This document shows positions 1-5,642 of a stretch of 9,115 nt of DNA, piece by piece. Within the stretch, counting starts at the first letter, position 1. Each line of letters starts with the position of its first letter. The notes beneath the pieces were generated by a model, which saw only the letters and a program-made list of their open reading frames with translations, did no database searches and had not been told where the DNA came from. The position numbers and the translations under genes are program-made. Origin of the DNA: an uncultured Clostridia bacterium (GTDB lineage: Bacteria > Bacillota > Clostridia > UBA1381 > UMGS1253); NCBI GenBank assembly GCA_934457145.1, contig CAKSHP010000046.1, forward strand, positions 1 to 9,115, read 5' to 3'.

Positions 1-1
1 A

Positions 2-1459
2 ACGGTAACATTCCCGGATAAAAACTATTATACAATAACGGCTCTGGCAGATGATGGCGGTACGGTTACGGGCGGAGAAACTGTAGTCGAAAGCAGCAGC
101 ATAACCCTCACCGCAACGGCAAACGACGGCTACACCTTTGCCGGCTGGTACGACGGCGGCACAAAGGTTTGTGACACAGCGGAATTTACGGTTGAGAACG
201 TAACCGAGGACAAAACCTACACGGCGAAATTTGCAAAGAACGCCGTATCTTACACAATTACGGCAGAAGCCGGCACGGAAGGCGGCACGGAAGGCGGCAC
301 GGTTTCGGGCGGCGGAGAAGTAGCCGAGGGCAGCAGCATAACCCTCACTGCAACGGCAAATGATGGCTACACCTTTGACGGCTGGTACGACGGCGACACG
401 AAGGTTTGCGATACAAAAGAATTTGTGGTCAGCAATGTAACGGCAGATAAGACCTATACGGCGAAATTTACAAAGAATCAGGTTGATCCCAATCCTGAAC
501 CGGAAGAACCTGATATTCCGTATCTTAACTGGGACGGAAGCACGCTTTCTCTTGTTAAAAAGGCAAGCGCAAGCTGCAAGGTCGGAATTGTTTATGTCGG
601 CGGAGCAACATTTGACGCAAACAATATAAACTGGGATAAGCTTGTTGCAGCAGGCAAAAAATATACCAATTTAAACAGTTCTGTCGGATATGCGGTGTAT
701 AAGAATTTCACGAAGAGAACCCCGGGAACGCGCGGCAATTATGTTGCATTTGTGAAATATACCAAAGAGGACGGGGCAACAACGGCCGATTATATTACTT
801 TCAGTGTTAAAGATGCTGTAAGCTTTGAAGTTCCCGAGCTTTCGTATAACACAAAGACAAAAACATTAAAAATGACGGGAAGTGTTTCATCTACAGCCGG
901 CGTTGCATATGTCGGAGACGCGGAGTTTGATGCAAGCAATATTACATGGAATGACTTTATAAAGGCAGGCAAAAAATATCCGGATATAAACGGCAGCAGC
1001 GGATATGCAAAAGAGCTTGATACGCTTGATTATTCCAAAACATTTGATAATAACGGAAATTATATTGCGTTTATAAAGTATTTTGATGAAAACTTAAACA
1101 AGTCAGTTGCAAAGTATTATACATTTACGGTTGCTGATTATGTGCCGCAGCCTACAGAGGCTCCGGCTGCAACAGCGGAAGATAATAAAATAGTTTTGAC
1201 AGCAAACGGCTTTGATGTTGCTAAAGTGACTATTGCGTATATCGGTACAGATGATATGGATATTTCAAACTGGAACGAGTTTGCTGCTGCCGCTGCAAAA
1301 TTTTCGGATATTAACGGAAAATTATTAAACCAGCAATATGCTAATCCGACAGACGGCAGCTCATGGAAACAAAAAACATCCGGCTGGTATGCGGTTTATA
1401 TTCGCTACATCAAAGACGGCAAAACATGCAATGCATATTACACGGCAGAGATTAATTAA
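2..1459 (+). CDS. Repeat-rich, probably cell-surface or secreted protein (5' partial): two InlB-B-like repeats plus three tandem modules
   Basis: The reading frame is open from base 2 to the TAA at 1457-1459, giving 485 residues; the true start and any signal peptide lie left of the window. An internal GTG at 425 lies in mid-repeat and is not a real start. Residues 10-159 form two InlB-B-like repeats of about 75 residues, each with the core TATANDGYTF-x-GWYDG and ending TYTAKF-x-KN. Such divergent InlB/Listeria-Bacteroides repeats are typical of extracellular proteins of Gram-positives. An acidic, proline-rich linker (NPEPEEPD) follows. Residues 173-485 are three diverged copies of a ~100-residue module ending in a YYTFTV-like strand. 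The protein stops right after the third module, with no LPXTG signal, hydrophobic anchor or SLH domain in the visible part, so attachment, if any, must depend on the missing N-terminus. A structural or binding role is inferred; I do not recognise a catalytic domain. Confidence 0.8.
   Translation, partial: TVTFPDKNYYTITALADDGGTVTGGETVVESSSITLTATANDGYTFAGWYDGGTKVCDTAEFTVENVTEDKTYTAKFAKNAVSYTITAEAGTEGGTEGGTVSGGGEVAEGSSITLTATANDGYTFDGWYDGDTKVCDTKEFVVSNVTADKTYTAKFTKNQVDPNPEPEEPDIPYLNWDGSTLSLVKKASASCKVGIVYVGGATFDANNINWDKLVAAGKKYTNLNSSVGYAVYKNFTKRTPGTRGNYVAFVKYTKEDGATTADYITFSVKDAVSFEVPELSYNTKTKTLKMTGSVSSTAGVAYVGDAEFDASNITWNDFIKAGKKYPDINGSSGYAKELDTLDYSKTFDNNGNYIAFIKYFDENLNKSVAKYYTFTVADYVPQPTEAPAATAEDNKIVLTANGFDVAKVTIAYIGTDDMDISNWNEFAAAAAKFSDINGKLLNQQYANPTDGSSWKQKTSGWYAVYIRYIKDGKTCNAYYTAEIN
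29..478 (+). repeat. Two tandem InlB-B-like repeats (29-250 and 251-478)
   Basis: The units are 74 and 76 codons long. Each begins YTITA, contains an SSITLTATANDGYTF core and a GWYDG turn, and ends with YTAKF. Aligned by hand, bases 92-169 and 329-406 differ at only 7 of 78 positions, mostly third positions, so the duplication is recent or kept alike by recombination. The first 420 bases are about 54% G+C by hand count, clearly richer than the rest of the window. The fold is the small beta-grasp-like InlB B-repeat by family knowledge. Confidence 0.8.
272..302 (+). repeat. 12-bp tandem microduplication inside the second InlB-like repeat
   Basis: The 12-mer ggcacggaaggc occurs at 272-283 and 284-295 and is followed by a partial third copy (ggcacgg, 296-302). 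It encodes GTEGGTEGGTV, where repeat 1 has a shorter loop (DDGGTV). The unit is a multiple of three, so the frame is kept; replication slippage is the simplest explanation. Confidence 0.8.
518..1456 (+). repeat. Three diverged tandem ~100-residue modules of unrecognised family (518-814, 830-1138, 1163-1456)
   Basis: The three segments share an ordered set of positions. Each has a strand like VGIVYVG, GVAYVG or VTIAYIG, then FDANNINW, FDASNITW or MDISNW, then AGKKYTNLN, AGKKYPDIN or AAKFSDIN. After a variable loop each has GNYVAFVKY, GNYIAFIKY or GWYAVYIRY, and a final ITFSV, YTFTV or YTAEI. Modules one and two are closest; the third has lost the first lysines of AGKKY. A threonine- and proline-containing linker (PQPTEAP) separates modules two and three. 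Alternating hydrophobic strands suggest a beta-sandwich (Ig-like) fold, which is inference. I cannot name a Pfam family for it. Confidence 0.65.
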
Positions 1460-1572
1460 AAAGTTTATGCATGAGGCGGCATAAAAATGCACAGATTGCA
1501 TAAGGCATACAGTGTATAGTTTATATTAATGAAACCGGAAGCTTTGCACTGATTTTCTGAAGTTTTGACAGC

Positions 1573-1608
1573 GGCGCGGGGCAAAATGTTTTCTTTTTGC
1601 TCCGCGCC
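1573..1608 (+). terminator. Strong hairpin without U-tract; candidate terminator or leader regulatory structure
   Basis: The left arm 1573-1586 (ggcgcggggcaaaa) pairs with the right arm 1595-1608 (ttttgctccgcgcc) over 14 bp with one G-U pair (1580-1601) and an 8-nt loop. Ten of the pairs form a G+C-rich base. The bases that follow (ctgcaatcaaag) are not T-rich, and the opposite strand has no T-tract after the stem either, so it does not meet the standard intrinsic terminator pattern. It starts 113 nt after the surface-protein stop and ends 73 nt before the kinase start, so it could end the upstream transcript, protect its 3' end, or act in the operon leader. Confidence 0.4.
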
Positions 1609-1665
1609 CTGCAATCAAAGCCTGTAAAACTGTGTCTTTATGGGTTTTGATTGCATTATAAAATT

Positions 1666-1670
1666 GGAGG
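1666..1670 (+). promoter_or_regulatory. Ribosome binding site deciding the kinase start
   Basis: GGAGG at 1666-1670 lies 11 nt before ATG 1682. The in-frame ATG at 1640 is upstream of this site and has no comparable purine-rich motif, so 1682 is preferred. The spacing is slightly long. Confidence 0.65.
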
Positions 1671-1681
1671 TTCGATTTTTA

Positions 1682-3175
1682 ATGAATTTGACTGTAAAGG
1701 ATATATTTCTTGCTTTATGGCACAGCATATTATTGATTGTTATTGCTTCACTAATCGGAATGGCAGCATTCGGAGGATTTACATACTTTTTTGTAAAGCC
1801 TGAATATACTGCGACTGCCAAGCTCTATGTTTATAATGAGAAAAATGATGACAGATATATTACAACCGGAGATCTGACAGTTTCAAAATCTTTGGTTGAT
1901 ACTTATTTGATAATCATTCGCTCCGATCCCGTGCTGGAACAGGTTGCAAATAAATTACGGGGAACATATCCGGATTTAACCGCAAAAAAAATTGACAGTT
2001 TGCTTACCGGGAGCGCTATTAACGAAACGGAGGCATTTTACATTTCAGCCACATCGCAAAACAGGCAAATGGCTGCCGATATCGTTAACGAGATTGTTGC
2101 AATTGTGCCCGATGAAATTATAAGGGTTGTAAAGGCGGCATCGGTTGAAGTGATAGAAGAAGCTAAAGTGCCGGATATTGATGATTATAACTGGCCGATA
2201 GCACGCAATGCATTTATAGGTTTTGCAGTCGGATTTATTTTATCGTGCGGATATATTTTACTTGCAAACTCTATGGATACAACCGTTTACGGAAGAAATG
2301 AAATTATAAACAACTTTAAAATTCCGGTTATAGGCATTATACCGCCGCATGAAGAAGTAGTTTCCAAAAAGAAGAAAAGAGGAAACAAAAAAGCTTCGAA
2401 TGCTCTTTTGCACCGCTTTATATTAAATGATAACACGTCTTTTGCGGTTTCGGAAGCCTATCGCATGGCAAGGACAAATATTTTTTATTTACCGACCAAA
2501 GACAGCTGCAAAAAAATTGTTGTTGCCAGCGCAGTCGCGTCCGAGGGAAAAAGCACATGCAGCATTAATATTTCAAAAACATTGGCACAGGCAGAAAAGC
2601 GGGTTCTTTTAATTGATGCGGATATGCGCAGACCGAGAATTGCGCGATACCTTACTATTGATAAACAGGAAGGACTTTCAGAGTACCTCGCCGGAATAAG
2701 CGACAGCGCCGAAATTATAAAAAATACCAAATTTGGGTTTGACATTATAATTTCAGGCAATGTCAGCAGTTCATCGGCAGAGCTTTTAGCAACACCGAGA
2801 GTGAATACATTGCTTGATGAATGCAGCAAAAACTATGATTATATTATTATTGATACACCGCCGGTTAACGTTGTTACGGACGCAACGGTTCTTGCCGATA
2901 AAATTGACGGCTATCTGCTTGCCGTTCGCGCAGGATTTTCAAACGTAGATGATATTAAACAAATGGTTCATTCTTTAGAACAGGTAGATGCTAAGATACT
3001 TGGTATTATGTTAGAAAATGTTGACCCGAAAACGGAAATGTACGGAAAATACAGCAGATACGGAAAATACGGTAAATACGGCAGATATTATAAAAATTAT
3101 TACAGCGGTTATTCAAAATACAAATATTACAGCAGCGCTGATTCGCCTTATGCAAAAAGAAAATCTTCAAAGTAG
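1682..3175 (+). CDS. Fused Wzz chain-length regulator / BY-type tyrosine kinase (polysaccharide copolymerase)
   Basis: A 497-residue inner-membrane protein that by family controls polysaccharide chain length and export through cycles of tyrosine autophosphorylation. The N-terminal Wzz domain has a membrane helix at about 16-38, an extracytoplasmic segment of about 135 residues starting PEYTATAKLYVY, and a second helix at about 177-197. The cytoplasmic kinase follows: Walker A around 282-292 (ASEGKST, Lys290), Walker A' LLIDADMRRP (309-318) and Walker B YIIIDTPP (387-394). In Walker A a serine replaces the more usual first glycine of GEGKS; I recall this in other clostridial members. The tail (454-490) holds 14 tyrosines. 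Many Firmicutes split these functions into two proteins (CapA/CapB, CpsC/CpsD); here they are fused as in proteobacterial Wzc. It is the first gene of the operon, 12 nt before the phosphatase gene. The start at 1682 is preferred over 1640, which would add 14 residues, because of the ribosome binding site. Confidence 0.92.
   Translation: MNLTVKDIFLALWHSILLIVIASLIGMAAFGGFTYFFVKPEYTATAKLYVYNEKNDDRYITTGDLTVSKSLVDTYLIIIRSDPVLEQVANKLRGTYPDLTAKKIDSLLTGSAINETEAFYISATSQNRQMAADIVNEIVAIVPDEIIRVVKAASVEVIEEAKVPDIDDYNWPIARNAFIGFAVGFILSCGYILLANSMDTTVYGRNEIINNFKIPVIGIIPPHEEVVSKKKKRGNKKASNALLHRFILNDNTSFAVSEAYRMARTNIFYLPTKDSCKKIVVASAVASEGKSTCSINISKTLAQAEKRVLLIDADMRRPRIARYLTIDKQEGLSEYLAGISDSAEIIKNTKFGFDIIISGNVSSSSAELLATPRVNTLLDECSKNYDYIIIDTPPVNVVTDATVLADKIDGYLLAVRAGFSNVDDIKQMVHSLEQVDAKILGIMLENVDPKTEMYGKYSRYGKYGKYGRYYKNYYSGYSKYKYYSSADSPYAKRKSSK
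3041..3094 (+). repeat. 18-bp / 6-residue tandem repeat in the kinase tyrosine tail
   Basis: Three consecutive 18-base units encode YGKYSR, YGKYGK and YGRYYK (residues 454-471). The 12-mer tacggaaaatac occurs exactly at 3041-3052 and 3059-3070. The array continues into a looser Tyr/Lys/Ser-rich stretch to residue 490. Tyrosine clusters at the C-terminus are the autophosphorylation sites of BY-kinases by family knowledge; the regular periodicity suggests growth by slippage. Confidence 0.8.
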
Positions 3176-3187
3176 GCCGGTGGTAAA

Positions 3188-3817
3188 ATGATTTTATCTA
3201 AAATTGATTATCATGCGCACATATTACCCGGAATTGACGACGGAGCCGAAAATGCTGACAAAAGTATTTCGCTTATTAAAAAAGCAAAACAGTATGGCAT
3301 TAAAGAAATCTATGCCACGCCGCATTGCTATTTACATAAAACAAATGTTGAAAACTTTTGTGCTAAAAGACAGCAGGCTTTTAAATTAATTGAAAGTGCC
3401 GGGCTTGAAATTCCCGTTAAATTAGGCGCGGAGGTTCTTCTTATTCCCGGGCTTCATAATCTTTCGGAAATTGATAGATTATGTATGCCGGACGGAAATA
3501 ATATTTTACTTGAATTGCCCTTAACCGAATCGCTGATTACCGAGTCGCATTTTATTGCCGCTGAGCAGCTGAAAAAAAGATTCGGCATTGTGATGGCTCA
3601 TCCAAACCGCTATTCTGATTTTGTTGTCGGGCAGATGCTTGAAATCGGTGCCGTTTTGCAGATTAACAGCGACGATGTGTGTATAAAAAAAGAACGAAAA
3701 CGGATTATAAAATGGATAGCAAGAGACTGCGTGTATGCCATTGGAAGCGATGTTCACACAAAGAAAGGAAGCTACCGCAGATTTAACAAAGCATATGAAT
3801 ATTTGTTTTCAAGATAA
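3188..3817 (+). CDS. PHP-family protein-tyrosine phosphatase, CpsB/YwqE type
   Basis: 209 residues. Manganese-dependent phosphatases of this type remove phosphate from the C-terminal tyrosines of the BY-kinase, so this is the likely partner of the preceding gene product. PHP metal ligands are visible in order: HAHILPGIDDG (His9, His11, Asp17-18), TPHC (His46), GAEV (Glu82), AHPNRY (His138) and SDVH (Asp188, His190). The set looks complete, so activity is expected. The protein is shorter than typical members (about 240-255 residues); the stretch between AHPNRY and SDVH and the C-terminal tail look trimmed. The start ATG 3188 lies 12 nt after the kinase stop, with a modest GGTGG (3179-3183) 4 nt upstream, so translation may be coupled. 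Cytoplasmic; no signal peptide. Confidence 0.9.
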   Translation: MILSKIDYHAHILPGIDDGAENADKSISLIKKAKQYGIKEIYATPHCYLHKTNVENFCAKRQQAFKLIESAGLEIPVKLGAEVLLIPGLHNLSEIDRLCMPDGNNILLELPLTESLITESHFIAAEQLKKRFGIVMAHPNRYSDFVVGQMLEIGAVLQINSDDVCIKKERKRIIKWIARDCVYAIGSDVHTKKGSYRRFNKAYEYLFSR

Positions 3818-3822
3818 ATGAA

Positions 3823-3827
3823 AGGAG
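3823..3827 (+). promoter_or_regulatory. Ribosome binding site deciding the phosphoglycosyl transferase start
   Basis: AGGAG at 3823-3827 is 5 nt upstream of ATG 3833. The earlier in-frame ATG at 3818 abuts the phosphatase stop and precedes this motif, so the start is placed at 3833. Confidence 0.75.
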
Positions 3828-3832
3828 AAAAT

Positions 3833-4513
3833 ATGCTTGAACTCAGAGAAAATACCGATTGTATTTTAATTACAAAGAAGCAAACGATAAAAGGCAAAAA
3901 GATTATATATTGTTTTACCAAAAGATGCATTGATTTGCTTTTGTCGCTGTTTGCTATGCCGATATATTTAATTATATATGCTTTGGCTGCGGCAGCCGTT
4001 AAATTCACCGATGGCGGACCGGTATTATATAAATCTGTCCGAATCGGAAAAGACGGAAAGCCTTTTTATATGTATAAGTTCAGAACAATGAAGATGAACG
4101 CTGATAAATTAGAGGATTTTTTATCGTATGAAGAATTAGAAAAATACAAAAAAGAATATAAGCTTGAAAACGATCCGCGCGTTACCGGTATAGGAAAAAT
4201 ATTAAGAAAGACATCAGCAGACGAACTGCCGCAGATTTTAAATGTAATAAAAAACGATATGAGTCTTATAGGTCCGAGGCCCGTTCTCTACGAGGAGACA
4301 TTGCTGTACGGAAAAGACCGAGAGACTCTGCTTAGCGTAAAGCCCGGACTTACGGGATATTGGCAGGCTTATGCCAGAAACGACGTTGGTTATACCGACG
4401 GCATACGCCAGGCAATGGAACTGTATTATATAGAAAACCGGTCTTTAAAATTTGACACAAGAATCTTTTTTGCTACAATCAGGCGGGTGCTTTCGGGAAA
4501 GGGCGTGTTCTAA
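3833..4513 (+). CDS. Undecaprenyl-phosphate sugar phosphotransferase (monotopic phosphoglycosyl transferase, initiating enzyme)
   Basis: 226 residues, bacterial sugar transferase family (PF02397). These enzymes transfer a sugar-1-phosphate from a nucleotide sugar to undecaprenyl phosphate on the inner membrane face, starting the repeat unit. One hydrophobic segment (about 32-56, interrupted by Pro43) fits the re-entrant membrane helix of the monotopic class. It is followed by GGPVLYKSVRIG, KFRTMK (82-87), the catalytic acidic pair in SADELPQ (Asp130, Glu131), SLIGPRP (144-150) and KPGLTGYWQ. The glutamine usual after the YK of the VLYK motif is a serine here. The four extra N-terminal helices of WbaP-type enzymes are absent, so this is the short, PglC-like core form. 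Which sugar is used cannot be read from the sequence. The stop lies 1 nt before the next gene's start. Confidence 0.92.
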   Translation: MLELRENTDCILITKKQTIKGKKIIYCFTKRCIDLLLSLFAMPIYLIIYALAAAAVKFTDGGPVLYKSVRIGKDGKPFYMYKFRTMKMNADKLEDFLSYEELEKYKKEYKLENDPRVTGIGKILRKTSADELPQILNVIKNDMSLIGPRPVLYEETLLYGKDRETLLSVKPGLTGYWQAYARNDVGYTDGIRQAMELYYIENRSLKFDTRIFFATIRRVLSGKGVF

Positions 4514-4514
4514 A

Positions 4515-5633
4515 ATGAGCAAGCATTGCAGGGTTTTGCACATTGCCCTTGTTTGCGGAGGCGGCGGTGTGGAAATTTATACGAAAATGCTGATTGAACA
4601 TACATATAAAAGTTATGATACGGCGTTAATATGCACTTCAAAATACAACAAAAAGCTGCTGCCTGAAAACGCCTGTACGACATATGATGTTGATGTGCCG
4701 AGAGAAATATCGGTTTTAAAAGACTTAAAAGCTGTTTTAAAAATACGCCGAATAATAAAAAAAGAAAAACCAAATGTCGTATACTGCCATTCTTCAATGG
4801 CAGGTGCGATAGGACGAATAGCCGCAATCGGGTTAGGCTGCAAGGTTATATACAATCCTCACGGGTGGTCGTTTGATATGGACGTATCATCTGAAAAAAA
4901 GATGTTTTATAGGTTTTTGGAAAAAATTTTGGCAATGGCAACGGATAAAATAATAACTATTTCCAATCACGAAAAAGAAATTGCATTAAAAAATAAAATT
5001 TGCAGCGAAAATAAAATTGAGGTTATTTATAACGGCATAGATTTAGATAAATGCAGAGCAATTAAATCTTCAAAAACTCAGTTTGGATATAATAAAAAAG
5101 ATTTTATTGTCGGCTGCGCAGCGAGGCTGTCGGAGCAGAAAGATCCGCTTCTTTTTGCAGACGCTGCAGGTTTTATTGCAAAAAATGATCCCGATGCGCG
5201 CTTTATATGGGTTGGAGACGGAGAACTTGAAGAAGAATTTATAACAGCTCTCAAAAGAAATAATGTTTTTGGTAAAACAAGAGTTACCGGCTGGGTAAAC
5301 AATGCGTGTGAATATATTTCAATTTTTGATGTTGCTGTTTTGTTTTCAAAATGGGAAGGTTTTGGACTTTGCCTTGCTGAATACACGGCTTTGGGCAAGC
5401 CGGTTGTGGCAACAAATGTCGGCGCTGTTTCGGAAATTATACAAGACGAAATTTGCGGAAAGGTTTTAAATTGCAGAAATCCCGAATTGATTGCAGATAA
5501 AATTTTGGCTTATAAGAAGTGTAAGAATTTAAATGATATACATCAAAGATGCATTAAATCAGCCGAAAAGTTTGATTTTAAAATAACGGCAGATAAAACG
5601 ATGAAGATGATTGCTGATTTGCAGAGGCGGTGA
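4515..5633 (+). CDS. Glycosyltransferase family 4 (GT-B, retaining)
   Basis: 372 residues. Probably adds one sugar to the lipid-linked repeat unit at the cytoplasmic membrane face. The N-terminal half has a glycine-rich acceptor-side loop (CGGGGVEIY, 14-22) and the motif YNPHGWSFD. The C-terminal half has YNGID (172-176), the donor-binding pair in ARLSEQKDP (Arg204, Lys209), FIWVGDGELEEEF, and the EX7E motif EGFGLCLAE (Glu281, Glu289) that marks GT4 nucleotide-sugar binding. Length is normal for the family. ATG 4515 is chosen because it lies 1 nt after the preceding stop; a longer in-frame version from 4452 would overlap the previous gene by 62 nt and add a non-conserved extension. No strong ribosome binding site is seen, only gggaaaggg at 4496-4504, so translational coupling is likely. 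Donor and acceptor are unknown. Confidence 0.9.
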   Translation: MSKHCRVLHIALVCGGGGVEIYTKMLIEHTYKSYDTALICTSKYNKKLLPENACTTYDVDVPREISVLKDLKAVLKIRRIIKKEKPNVVYCHSSMAGAIGRIAAIGLGCKVIYNPHGWSFDMDVSSEKKMFYRFLEKILAMATDKIITISNHEKEIALKNKICSENKIEVIYNGIDLDKCRAIKSSKTQFGYNKKDFIVGCAARLSEQKDPLLFADAAGFIAKNDPDARFIWVGDGELEEEFITALKRNNVFGKTRVTGWVNNACEYISIFDVAVLFSKWEGFGLCLAEYTALGKPVVATNVGAVSEIIQDEICGKVLNCRNPELIADKILAYKKCKNLNDIHQRCIKSAEKFDFKITADKTMKMIADLQRR

Positions 5634-5642
5634 GTTTAGCAG

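Larger units (their letters stand above)
1460..1681 (+). other. Non-coding leader between surface-protein gene and polysaccharide operon
   Basis: These 222 bases hold no credible gene. The frame opening at 1640 merely extends the kinase upstream of its ribosome binding site. Contents: a small hairpin with perfect 7-bp arms (tttatgc 1464-1470, gcataaa 1479-1485) just after the upstream stop; an A+T-rich stretch around 1511-1530; the strong hairpin at 1573-1608; and the ribosome binding site at 1666-1670. No canonical promoter with both boxes at proper spacing was found, nor an intrinsic terminator with a U-tract. I recognise no known riboswitch. Confidence 0.6.

Noticed and set aside
1464..1485. 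7-bp-arm hairpin after the surface-protein stop as an intrinsic terminator
   Set aside because: The stem is short and A+T-rich and is followed by an A-rich, not T-rich, tract.
1496..1527. Possible promoter ttgcat (1496-1501) with tatagt (1515-1520) or tatatt (1522-1527)
   Set aside because: Spacings are 13 and 20 nt, outside the usual 16-18, so it is too weak to list as a feature.
1565..1593. Perfect TTGACA at 1565-1570 as a -35 box for the operon
   Set aside because: At 17-nt spacing the -10 position (1588-1593) reads gttttc and the spacer runs into the strong hairpin; no acceptable -10 hexamer is nearby.
1657..1662. TATAAA as a -10 box just before the kinase ribosome binding site
   Set aside because: Transcription would start at or just before the ribosome binding site and no -35 box is present at suitable distance.
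1640..1681. Longer kinase start at ATG 1640
   Set aside because: The GGAGG ribosome binding site lies downstream of this ATG and in front of ATG 1682; the 14 extra residues would place a charged stretch before the Wzz start without support.
2485..2829. Minus-strand open frame opposite the kinase domain, and other antisense frames of 60-114 codons
   Set aside because: They mirror strongly conserved coding regions, lack ribosome binding sites and show no recognisable protein features; they are shadows of the + strand genes.
4452..4514. N-terminal extension of the first GT4 protein starting inside the phosphoglycosyl transferase gene
   Set aside because: The GT4 fold begins with the strand after ATG 4515 (HCRVLHIALV); the upstream 21 codons do not look like this family and would need a 62-nt overlap.
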